This document shows, in pieces, positions 27,347 to 34,581 of a stretch of 64,000 bases of DNA. Under the pieces are notes generated by a model that worked only from the letters and a program-made list of their open reading frames with translations, searched no databases and was not told the DNA's origin. Position numbers and translations under genes: made by a program. Source of the DNA: Lysobacteraceae bacterium SCN 69-320 (GTDB lineage Bacteria > Pseudomonadota > Gammaproteobacteria > Xanthomonadales > Rhodanobacteraceae); the NCBI GenBank assembly GCA_001725155.1, contig MEFP01000008.1, positions 186,001 through 250,000 of the forward strand. Direction: 5' to 3'. Position 1 is the first letter of the stretch. Each line of letters starts with the position of its first letter.

Positions 27347-28723
27347 ATGTTCAGAACCGTCGCCGCCGCAGTGCTGTTGGCCGCCGGCAGCGCCAAGGCC
27401 GAGCTCTATGCCGACACGACGTTCGGCAACGCCGGCTTCGTCGACGTCGCGATCAGCGACGTGCCGTATTTCCAGCGGCCGACCGTGCTCGTGCAGCCCG
27501 ACCATCGTGTCGTCGTCGCCGTGGTGCCCGAGCCTACCGTGCAGACGCCGCCGCTGCAGATGCGCATCGTGCGCCTGCTGCCGGACGGCAGCCGCGATAC
27601 CGCATTCGGCGCGAACGGGATAGCGGCACTGCCTTTGACGTCGCAGCCGGTCCAGTACGGCTACGTGACCGATCTGCAGCGGCAGGCCGACGGCCGGCTG
27701 CTCGTCATGGTCTGGATGAGCCGTCCGGGAACGCCGCCGGCACCCGGCGGGACGCCAGTGGATATCCTTGAGCAGCTGCTGCTGCGACTCAACGACGACG
27801 GCAGCCCCGACGCGACGTTCAATGCGGGGCAGCCCGTCGTGCTGTCCAGCGGCACGCAGTCGCTCGCGCTGAAGCTGCTGCCGCCGCAGGCCGACGGCGG
27901 TCTGCTCCTGGTCTTCACGAACGGCAACGAGCGCTTCCGCGCGCGGCGCCTGCGCGCAGACGGCAGCGCCGATACGGCGTTCGGCAGCGGCGGCGAACTG
28001 ATCGTCACGCAGCCCGGCAGCATCAGCAGCGACGTCATGAGCCTGCCGGGCGGCGGCTTGCAGGTCCTGCATCGCTCGGCGTACGGCAGCCCGCCGCGCA
28101 ATTTCTGGCGCCGCTATCGCGGCGACGGCAGCCTCGACACGGCGTTCGGCAACGGCGGCGAGCAGGAGCTGATCCTGACCGAAAGCTTGCCGATGGAGAG
28201 CGTGGGTGCGCTCGGCGACGGCACCGTGCTGGGCTGGCGAGGATCGTGTCCGATGCGCCTGTTCGATGCCGAGGGCCGCGTGCTGAGCTATCTGGCCACC
28301 TGTCCCGACCTCCTCTACACCGGCGGCTTCCGGCCGCAGCGCTACGGCGAAAAGCTGCTGTTCAGCGGCATCATCAATGGCTTCAGCGCGACGAGCGCAC
28401 CGGACGGCGGACCGACCGGTCTGTTTCTGCACGTGACCGACCGCCGCGGCGTATTGGATCGCGGATTCACGGCGAGCGTGGACGGCCGCTGGCGGCCGCC
28501 GGACCAGTCCAGCGCGCCCTATATGGCCGCGGCCGACGGCGGCGACCGCATCGTGCTCGTGCGCCCCGACGACAACGGCCTGCGCGTCTGGCGCTATCGC
28601 GACCTGCGCGGCAGCGATCCGCTGAGCCGGCCGGTGCCGGCGCTGAACCCGGCCGCGTCGGCGCTGCTGCTCGCGATGCTGGCGATAGTGGGCCTGTTCG
28701 CCGTGCGCCGCCGCGCGGCGTAA
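27347..28723 (+). CDS. Delta-60 repeat protein with C-terminal anchor helix (2 of 3)
   Basis: A 458-residue exported paralog of the preceding delta-60 protein. Signal peptide MFRTVAAAVLLAAGSAKA is followed by repeats with the turns DTTFGNAGF, DTAFGANGI, DATFNAGQP, DTAFGSGGE and DTAFGNGGE, all with LLPDGS/LRADGS-type lead-ins. The C-terminus reads RPVPALNPAASALLLAMLAI, then a short hydrophobic run and RRRAA, again a sorting or anchoring tail. GGGGAGCC precedes the ATG. Its stop overlaps the start of the third paralog (TAATG), so the two are translationally coupled. I do not know a defined function. Confidence 0.75.
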   Translation: MFRTVAAAVLLAAGSAKAELYADTTFGNAGFVDVAISDVPYFQRPTVLVQPDHRVVVAVVPEPTVQTPPLQMRIVRLLPDGSRDTAFGANGIAALPLTSQPVQYGYVTDLQRQADGRLLVMVWMSRPGTPPAPGGTPVDILEQLLLRLNDDGSPDATFNAGQPVVLSSGTQSLALKLLPPQADGGLLLVFTNGNERFRARRLRADGSADTAFGSGGELIVTQPGSISSDVMSLPGGGLQVLHRSAYGSPPRNFWRRYRGDGSLDTAFGNGGEQELILTESLPMESVGALGDGTVLGWRGSCPMRLFDAEGRVLSYLATCPDLLYTGGFRPQRYGEKLLFSGIINGFSATSAPDGGPTGLFLHVTDRRGVLDRGFTASVDGRWRPPDQSSAPYMAAADGGDRIVLVRPDDNGLRVWRYRDLRGSDPLSRPVPALNPAASALLLAMLAIVGLFAVRRRAA

Positions 28724-30111
28724 TGAAACGCCTGCTTCGTGCCGGTGTCGTCACGATCGGGCTGGCGCTGGCGTTGGTCGCCGCGAATGCCGCGGCGTTG
28801 CTGCTGCCCGATCCGGGCTTCGGCCGTTCCGGCGAGGTCGTGCTCGGCGCACCCGCGGCATTCGATCAGGTACCGCCGTTTCTCGCGGCCTACGACGACG
28901 GCCGCATCGTCGCCGCGCTCGCGGCACGGGACTATGCGAGTCCGGGATTGCAGCTGCTGATCTATCGGCTGGTGCCGGACGGCAGACCGGATCCGTCGTT
29001 CGGTGCGAACGGGCAGGTGCTCCTTCGCGTCGACGAAAGGCCGCTGCGGTCGCGATTGCGGCAAGTCGATGCATTGGCGGACGGCGGTATGCGTCTGGTG
29101 CTCAGCGTAGCTGTTCCGGAATCGCCTGCGTTGCGGGCCGTCATCATCCAGCTCGGGCCAGATGGTTCGGCCGATCCGCGCTTCAACCGCGGCCAGCCGT
29201 TGCGCTGGGATCTGCCGCCGGCACGCGACGTCGTCTTGCGCCCCCAGGGTGATGGTCTACTGCTGATTGCGCTGCGGCCGCTGAGCTTCGGTTATGGCAG
29301 CGGCGCTCCTGCCGGCATGGATGTCTGGCGTCTGCAAGGCGACGGCAGCCTGGATGCGCGCTTCGGCCGCAACGGGCGAATCAGCGAAACGGACGAATCC
29401 AGCGGCATCAGCGATGTGCTCGTATTGCCCGACGGTGGCTTCCAGACCGTGAACAGCGAAGCTGGCAGTGGACGGCGAGCCACCCGCTGGCGTCGCTACA
29501 CGGCAGACGGCCAATACGATATCGGTTTCGGCCCAGGCGGCTGGCGCGATGCGTTGCCGGCGGCCTACGACCCGTTGTCGCGGCTGCTGCCGCTCGGCGA
29601 CGGGCGGCTGCTCGCCACCAGTCGTGCGGGCAGCATCCTGGGTTATGTCGATGCGAGGGGGGAGCTCGTCGCATTCCCCGCGTCGTTTTCGCAACGGGTC
29701 GACTATGCGCGGGTATTCGGCGGCGAGCGCGTGTTCGCCAGTTCGCGACGCGACAGCGGCTGGTCGTTACCGACGGACGGAACCTATCTGCTGGCCTTCC
29801 GCGGCAGCGGTCAGCCGGACCGCTCGTTCGGTGAGGGCGGCGCCTACCGGCTCGAGGGATATTGGCTCGTCGCGGGTCAGGTCGTCGTCGATGCGCCCGG
29901 CAGCTTCGTCGTCGGCCGCCCCGAGTACAGCGGCGGCTTCCGCCTGATGCGCCAACGCGAATTCGACGGCGCGGCCCTGCAGCCCATACCGGCGACGCCT
30001 CCACCGGCCCGCAGCCTCCTCGCACTGGGCCTGGTTCTTGCTGCCCTGGCGGCGCTGCGCCGCCGGGCCCGTCACCAGCGCCCGCCTCGGGCCCCCGGCA
30101 GGTTCCTTTGA
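28723..30111 (+). CDS. Delta-60 repeat protein with C-terminal anchor helix (3 of 3)
   Basis: A 462-residue exported paralog. Signal sequence MKRLLRAGVVTIGLALALVA leads into DPGFGRSGE, DPSFGANGQ, DARFGRNGR and later DIGFGPGGW and DRSFGEGGA turns of delta-60 repeats. The C-terminus has QPIPATPPPARSLLALGLVL, then ALAALRRRARHQR: a Pro motif, a hydrophobic helix and a basic tail, longer than in the other two copies. The ATG at 28723 overlaps the previous stop. The three proteins share an architecture more than a conserved sequence, suggesting old tandem duplication and divergence. Function is unknown. Confidence 0.75.
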   Translation: MKRLLRAGVVTIGLALALVAANAAALLLPDPGFGRSGEVVLGAPAAFDQVPPFLAAYDDGRIVAALAARDYASPGLQLLIYRLVPDGRPDPSFGANGQVLLRVDERPLRSRLRQVDALADGGMRLVLSVAVPESPALRAVIIQLGPDGSADPRFNRGQPLRWDLPPARDVVLRPQGDGLLLIALRPLSFGYGSGAPAGMDVWRLQGDGSLDARFGRNGRISETDESSGISDVLVLPDGGFQTVNSEAGSGRRATRWRRYTADGQYDIGFGPGGWRDALPAAYDPLSRLLPLGDGRLLATSRAGSILGYVDARGELVAFPASFSQRVDYARVFGGERVFASSRRDSGWSLPTDGTYLLAFRGSGQPDRSFGEGGAYRLEGYWLVAGQVVVDAPGSFVVGRPEYSGGFRLMRQREFDGAALQPIPATPPPARSLLALGLVLAALAALRRRARHQRPPRAPGRFL

Positions 30112-30205
30112 CGGCTTCTGGCCTATAATCCGCGGCCCGCGACCGCCTGCCGGTCGCCACGCGGCTTCCGGTCGCGTACCGGATCCAATTCCCACGGAGT
30201 CATCC

Positions 30206-31216
30206 ATGAGCATCGAACAGCTGGAAAGCATTGCCCAGGCGATGGTCGCCCCGGGCAAGGGCATCATCGCGATCGACGAGTCCAACACCACGATCAAGAA
30301 GCGCTTCGACGGTGTCGGCATCGACTGCACGGAAGAGAATCGTCGCGCCTATCGCGAAATGCTGCTGACCGCGCCCAACCTGTCCGATCACATCTCCGGC
30401 GCGATCCTGTACGACGAAACGCTGCGCCAGTCGAGCCGGGCCGGCGTGCCGTTCACGAAGATCATGCTCGACCACGGCATCCTGCCGGGCATCAAGGTCG
30501 ACAAGGGCCCGCATCCGCTGGCCGGCTTCCCGGGCGAACTCGTGACGGAAGGTCTCGATGGCCTGCGCGACCGCCTCAAGGAATACGCCGACCTCGGCGC
30601 GAAGTTCGCCAAGTGGCGCGCGGTCATCACGATCGGCGACGACATGCCGAGCTCGACCTGCATCGAAGCCAACTGCCATGCGCTCGCTCGTTACGCCGCG
30701 CTGTGCCAGGAAGCCGGCATCGTGCCGATGGTGGAACCCGAAGTGCTGATGGACGGCGCGCACGACCTTGACGTCTGCTACGACGTGACCGAAGTGACCC
30801 TGCGCTCGCTGTTCGCCTCGCTGTACGAGCAGAACGTGATGCTGGAAGGCACCATCCTGAAGGCCAGCATGGTCGTCTCCGGCAAGGACTGCCCGGAACA
30901 GGCCAGCATCGACGAAGTCGCCGAAGCGACCGTGCGCTGCCTCAAGGCGAGCGTGCCGGCCTCGCTGCCGGGCATCGTGTTCCTGTCGGGCGGCCAGTCC
31001 GACGAAGCCGCGACCGCGCACCTCAACGCGATGAACCAGATGGGCCCGCACCCGTGGCCGCTGAGCTTCTCCTACGGCCGCGCGATGCAGTCGGCCGCGC
31101 TGAAGCTGTGGTCCAAGGACATGACGGCGAACTTCGCCGACGCGCAGAAGACCGTCGCGCAGCGTGCGCGTGAGAACGGTCTGGCGGCGCTGGGTCAGTG
31201 GAAGAAGTCGGCCTGA
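30206..31216 (+). CDS. Fructose-bisphosphate aldolase, class I
   Basis: A 336-residue Schiff-base aldolase of the animal/plant glycolytic type, cleaving fructose 1,6-bisphosphate to dihydroxyacetone phosphate and glyceraldehyde 3-phosphate. Diagnostic segments are GKGIIAIDESNTTIKKRF near the N-terminus, VTEGLDGLRDRL, WRAVITIGDDMPSS, MVEPEVLMDG and LEGTILKASMVV, whose Lys219 forms the Schiff base. FLSGGQSDEAATAHLNAM and PLSFSYGRAMQ bind phosphate. The ATG at 30206 is preceded by CACGGAGT. A strong terminator follows. Base use is more even and less GC-extreme than its neighbours, as expected of a highly expressed gene. Confidence 0.96.
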   Translation: MSIEQLESIAQAMVAPGKGIIAIDESNTTIKKRFDGVGIDCTEENRRAYREMLLTAPNLSDHISGAILYDETLRQSSRAGVPFTKIMLDHGILPGIKVDKGPHPLAGFPGELVTEGLDGLRDRLKEYADLGAKFAKWRAVITIGDDMPSSTCIEANCHALARYAALCQEAGIVPMVEPEVLMDGAHDLDVCYDVTEVTLRSLFASLYEQNVMLEGTILKASMVVSGKDCPEQASIDEVAEATVRCLKASVPASLPGIVFLSGGQSDEAATAHLNAMNQMGPHPWPLSFSYGRAMQSAALKLWSKDMTANFADAQKTVAQRARENGLAALGQWKKSA

Positions 31217-31241
31217 GCGGCTTCTGAAACGTGATTGCGAG

Positions 31242-31268
31242 AAACGCCGGCCTTGAGCCGGCGTTTTT
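31242..31268 (+). terminator. Rho-independent terminator of the aldolase gene
   Basis: AAACGCCGGC at 31242-31251, loop CTTGA, then GCCGGCGTTT at 31257-31266, running into TTTTT. The stem is perfect over 10 bp and lies 25 bp after the aldolase stop. Confidence 0.92.
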
Positions 31269-31438
31269 CGTTGCGAAAGGGCGTCGGGATTCGTTGGTGC
31301 CGCAATCTTCGCTACGCAGGGCGGGGTCGTCGGGGCGGCTCTGGCAATCGGGAGGCGCGCGGTAGTCGCGACGGCTCCGGTTGCGGTGCTTCGCGTCGGC
31401 GACGGCGTGATGTTGCGCACCGCTGCGCTCAGCGCAGC

Positions 31439-32293
31439 CTACAGCGCGCGTACGAGTTTCAGCACTTGGGCGGCGACGTCGAGTTCGCGCGCCTCGTCGG
31501 CGGCGTTGCCGTCTTCGGCATGCCAGGCGGCGGACAGGCAGCCGTAGGCGTAGGCATAGGCCAGAATCTGCGGCAGTTCCTGGCCCAGTGCACGCGCATA
31601 GATCCCGGCGCGGCGGTACAGGTGTTCCGGGGACAGGCAGAGGTCGTCGCGCTGCAGCGGGTTGTAAAGCAGGTTGGCCGCGTCGAACGCCGCATCGCCG
31701 ACAAGACCGCGCGGGTCGATCGCAAGCCAGCCGCGTGGGCCGTGCAGAATGTTGCCGTGATGCAGGTCGCCGTGCAGCGGGCGCGCGTCGTGCGTGGCGC
31801 GCAGCAGGCGTTCGGCCATGCGGGCGGCTTCGCGGTAGGGATCGCCGGCCGGTCGGCCGCGGGCCTGCGCGAAGAGGCTCGCGAAATGGCTGGCCAGCGG
31901 CGTCAGGCTTGCCGGCACCGGCGTGCGCGACGGCGTGCCCAGGCGCGCGAGAACCTCGGCGGCTATCTCGCTGGCGGCGGCGTCGCCGTATTCGTCGAGG
32001 AACTGCGCCAGGCTGGTCGCGCCGGCGTATTCCAGCAGCTGACGGTGGCCATTGACCGCATACAGCCGCGCCAGCCCTTCGCCGCGGCGCCAGCGCAGCA
32101 GCGGCGTGCCGCCCAGCTCGTCGAGACCGGCCGGCTTGATCGCCTTGACCACGGCCGGGCTGCCGTCGGCGCGCAGCACCTGCCAGACCCGGCTCGTGCG
32201 CGTGTCGGCCAGCAGCTGCGGCCGGCGCAGGCGCCAGCGTGGCGGAAAATCCGGCCGTCCGCCGCCGCGCGGCGGTCTGCGCAGGCGGCGCAT
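31439..32293 (-). CDS. APH(6)/hydroxyurea-phosphotransferase family kinase
   Basis: A 284-residue protein-kinase-fold phosphotransferase of the APH_6_hur family, which includes streptomycin 6-phosphotransferases. VWQVLRADGSPAVVKAIKP near residue 35 is the ATP lobe with the conserved Lys. The catalytic loop is RPLHGDLHHGNILHG and the metal site AIDPRGLVGDAAFDAANL, the family's characteristic 'DPKG/DPRG' motif. An Arg-rich N-terminus precedes the fold. The start overlaps the macro-domain stop (TGATG), so the genes are coupled. It may inactivate an aminoglycoside, but chromosomal members often have unknown substrates; the coupling to an ADP-ribose-type enzyme hints at a sugar or nucleotide substrate. 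Confidence 0.82.
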   Translation of the reverse strand: MRRLRRPPRGGGRPDFPPRWRLRRPQLLADTRTSRVWQVLRADGSPAVVKAIKPAGLDELGGTPLLRWRRGEGLARLYAVNGHRQLLEYAGATSLAQFLDEYGDAAASEIAAEVLARLGTPSRTPVPASLTPLASHFASLFAQARGRPAGDPYREAARMAERLLRATHDARPLHGDLHHGNILHGPRGWLAIDPRGLVGDAAFDAANLLYNPLQRDDLCLSPEHLYRRAGIYARALGQELPQILAYAYAYGCLSAAWHAEDGNAADEARELDVAAQVLKLVRAL

Positions 32294-32820
32294 CAGCCGG
32301 CCAGCGCGGCGCGGTAGGCCTGCAGCGCGCGCGGGCCGAAGCAGCAGAACACGATGCGTTCGAGCGAGCCGGGTTCGCGCGCGGCCTCGTGCGCCTCGGT
32401 CACCGCGATCGCGACGGCCTGATCCAGCGGATAGCCGAACACGCCGCAGCTGATCGACGGAAACGCGATGCTCGCCAGCTGGTGGCGCCGGGCCAGCTCG
32501 AAGCAGTTGCGGTAGCAGGCTGCGAGCAGGGCCGGTTCGCCCTTGTCGCCGCCGTACCAGACCGGGCCGACGGTGTGGATGATGTGCCGCGCCGGCAGGC
32601 GGTGGCCGCCGGTCAGCACGGCTTCGCCGGTCGGGCAGCGCACATAGGGCCGGATCATCGGCAGAGCCCGGCATTCGTCCACCAGGCCCGGTCCGGCCGC
32701 GCGGTGGATCGCGCCGTCGACGCCGCCGCCGCCGCTCAGGCTTTCGTTGGCCGCATTGACGATCGCGTCCAGCGGCAGGGTCGTGATGTCGGCTTCGATG
32801 GCTTCAAGCACGAGCTGCAT
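32293..32820 (-). CDS. Macro-domain protein, O-acetyl-ADP-ribose deacetylase (YmdB-like)
   Basis: A 175-residue single macro domain. The ADP-ribose-binding loops are intact: IVNAANESLSGGGGVDGAIH near residue 20, with the catalytic-type Asn and Asp of MacroD/YmdB enzymes, and SISCGVFGYPLDQA near residue 125. HIIHTVGPVWYGGD in the middle is also typical. It should remove O-acetyl-ADP-ribose or mono-ADP-ribose from proteins or nucleic acids. It is the first gene of a two-gene unit with the APH(6)-type kinase and is transcribed divergently from marR, with 147 bp between. Confidence 0.9.
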   Translation of the reverse strand: MQLVLEAIEADITTLPLDAIVNAANESLSGGGGVDGAIHRAAGPGLVDECRALPMIRPYVRCPTGEAVLTGGHRLPARHIIHTVGPVWYGGDKGEPALLAACYRNCFELARRHQLASIAFPSISCGVFGYPLDQAVAIAVTEAHEAAREPGSLERIVFCCFGPRALQAYRAALAG

Positions 32821-32904
32821 GGGACAAGTCCTTGTTTTCCTGATGTTCTCACAGCGACTTTCCCGGTGGAGCGGCCGACCTCGCCGGGCCTGAGGGGAAA
32901 CCCG

Positions 32905-32920
32905 CTAGACCTTGGTCTAG
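32905..32920. promoter_or_regulatory. Palindrome in the macro/marR divergent region
   Basis: CTAGACC-TT-GGTCTAG is a perfect 7-2-7 palindrome. It extends outward as AAACCC...GGGTTT with one unpaired base, giving a near-palindrome of about 28 bp. It lies midway between the divergent macro-domain and marR genes and may be an operator for one of them or a cruciform/hairpin. Confidence 0.5.
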
Positions 32921-32953
32921 GGGTTTACTGAACCCATCGGTATTGAAAAATAG

Positions 32954-32965
32954 TTGCCTAGGCAA
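32954..32965. promoter_or_regulatory. Candidate MarR operator overlapping the marR start region
   Basis: TTGCCTAGGCAA is a perfect 12-bp palindrome ending two bases before the marR ATG, in an A/T-rich patch. Autorepression by MarR proteins through such sites is common, and EmrR-type sites are palindromes of this kind. No ribosome site fits between it and the ATG, so the transcript may be leaderless. Confidence 0.6.
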
Positions 32966-32967
32966 TA

Positions 32968-33453
32968 ATGTCTGCGGCAATCATGAACCGTCCCGATCCC
33001 CGCTCGACCTTCGCCTACCCGCTGCTCGACGTCACGCGGCTGCTGCGCAAGCACTTCGACCGCCGCGCCGAGCCGCTGGGTCTGACCCGCGCCCAGTGGC
33101 GCGCGATCAAGATGATCCATCGTCACAAGGGCATCAGCCAGAAGGCCCTGGCCGAGCTGCTCGAAATGGAAGCCATTCCGGTCAGCCGCGTGATCGACCG
33201 CCTGCAGCAGGCCGGCTTCGTCGAGCGCCGCGCCGACCCGCAGGACCGCCGCGTCTGGCGCCTGCACACCTTGCCGCGCGCCGACGCCGTGCTCGACGAC
33301 ATGGAAGTCATCGCCGCCGGCCTGCGCGACGTCGCCCTGGCCGGCATCACCGATGCCGAGCTGATCGCCTGTCTCGATGTGCTCGAGCGCATGAAGCAGA
33401 ACCTCGCCGCGCTCGACGACAAGACCTCTCCGAAAAACACCGCCACGAATTGA
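32968..33453 (+). CDS. MarR family regulator of the emrAB efflux operon
   Basis: A 161-residue winged-helix repressor. LTRAQWRAIKMIHRHKGISQ and KALAELLEMEAIPVSRVIDR are the HTH; LQQAGFVERRADPQDRRVW is the wing with its conserved Asp-Arg-Arg. The gene heads marR-emrA-emrB with an 8-bp gap to emrA, the same order as emrRAB. It should repress the pump until a phenolic or drug ligand binds. The start is either ATG 32968 or ATG 32983 (MNRPDP); neither has a clear ribosome site, and the palindrome lies immediately upstream. I kept the longer form. Confidence 0.9.
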   Translation: MSAAIMNRPDPRSTFAYPLLDVTRLLRKHFDRRAEPLGLTRAQWRAIKMIHRHKGISQKALAELLEMEAIPVSRVIDRLQQAGFVERRADPQDRRVWRLHTLPRADAVLDDMEVIAAGLRDVALAGITDAELIACLDVLERMKQNLAALDDKTSPKNTATN

Positions 33454-33461
33454 GCATCGCC

Positions 33462-34559
33462 ATGACTGCCAAGACCGAAACGACTGCCGCCGCGCCTGCG
33501 CGCAAGCGCTCCAATGCCGTGCTCTGGATCGCCGGGCCGGCGCTGGTGCTCGCGATCGCGGGCTACTTCTACTTCACCGGCGGCCGCTACGTGGACACCG
33601 ACAATGCCTACGTGCAGGCCGACCAGATCACCATCGCCCCGCAGATCGCCGGCCGCGTCGTCGACGTGCGCGTGCGCGAGAACCAGGCCGTCAAGGCCGG
33701 CGACCTGCTGTTCCGCATCGACGAGGAGCCGCTGAAGATCGCCGTGCAGCGTCTGGAAGCGCAGGCCGAATCGGTGCGCAGCATGCTCGACGGCGCACGC
33801 AACGGCTATCGCGGCGCCGAGGCCGACCTGCGTTCTGCGGAAGCCGATCTGCAGCACGCCCAGCAGCAGTACGAACGCGTCAAGGATCTGCGCGCGCGCG
33901 GCCTCGTCGCCCAGCAGGCGCTGGACGACGCGGCCAATACCGTCGCGAGCTCGCGCGGCAAGCGCGACGCGAATTCCGCCGCGGTCGCGCGGGCGCAGAA
34001 CCTGCTCGGCGGCCTGCCGAGCGCGTCCAACGACTCGCTGCCGGGCTACAAGCTCGCCGTCGCGCAGCTGGCCCAGGCCCAGCTCGACCTGTCGCATGCG
34101 GAAGTGCGCGCGCCGGTCGACGGCGTCATCGGCAAGACCGATCTGCAGGTCGGCGAATTTCTCGCGGTCGGCCAGCCGGCCATGCCGCTGGTCGCCACGC
34201 AGACCTTGTGGGTGCAGGCCAACTTCAAGGAAACCGACCTGACCAACGTCGAGATCGGCCAGGAGGCGAAGATCGCGATCGACACCTATCCGGGCAAGCA
34301 CTGGAATGCGCGCGTCGCCTCGATCAGCCCTGCCTCGGGTGCGGAGTTCGCCGTGCTGCCGGCGCAGAACGCCACCGGCAACTGGGTCAAGATCGTGCAG
34401 CGCATCCCGGTGCGCCTCGCGCTGGACCCGGCGCCGGGCCTGCCGACCTTGCGCGCGGGCATGAGCGCCGAAGTGGAAATCGACACCGGCCGCGAACGTG
34501 CGCGCTACAGCCAGTGGTTCGGTGCGCACAGCGCCGAGCAACCGATCGCGAGCCGCTGA
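33462..34559 (+). CDS. emrA: EmrA-type HlyD family efflux adaptor
   Basis: A 365-residue membrane fusion protein. A cytoplasmic Lys/Ala/Thr-rich start is followed by one transmembrane helix (about residues 20-38). RYVDTDNAYVQADQITIAPQ is the first beta-barrel entry typical of EmrA. A split lipoyl domain (IAGRVVDVRVRENQAVKAGD and later AEVRAPVDGVIGKTDLQVGE) brackets a coiled-coil hairpin (about residues 90-200). WVQANFKETDLTNVEIGQEA is the EmrA-family barrel motif. It links EmrB to an outer-membrane channel, which is not encoded nearby. Confidence 0.93.
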   Translation: MTAKTETTAAAPARKRSNAVLWIAGPALVLAIAGYFYFTGGRYVDTDNAYVQADQITIAPQIAGRVVDVRVRENQAVKAGDLLFRIDEEPLKIAVQRLEAQAESVRSMLDGARNGYRGAEADLRSAEADLQHAQQQYERVKDLRARGLVAQQALDDAANTVASSRGKRDANSAAVARAQNLLGGLPSASNDSLPGYKLAVAQLAQAQLDLSHAEVRAPVDGVIGKTDLQVGEFLAVGQPAMPLVATQTLWVQANFKETDLTNVEIGQEAKIAIDTYPGKHWNARVASISPASGAEFAVLPAQNATGNWVKIVQRIPVRLALDPAPGLPTLRAGMSAEVEIDTGRERARYSQWFGAHSAEQPIASR

Positions 34560-34581
34560 GTCGTCCTGCGGACCTGAAACC

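Noticed and set aside
31439-32674. Longer start for the APH(6)-type kinase inside the macro-domain gene
   Set aside because: The extra residues are an off-frame reading of the macro domain and are Arg/Pro-rich; the TGATG start is preferred.
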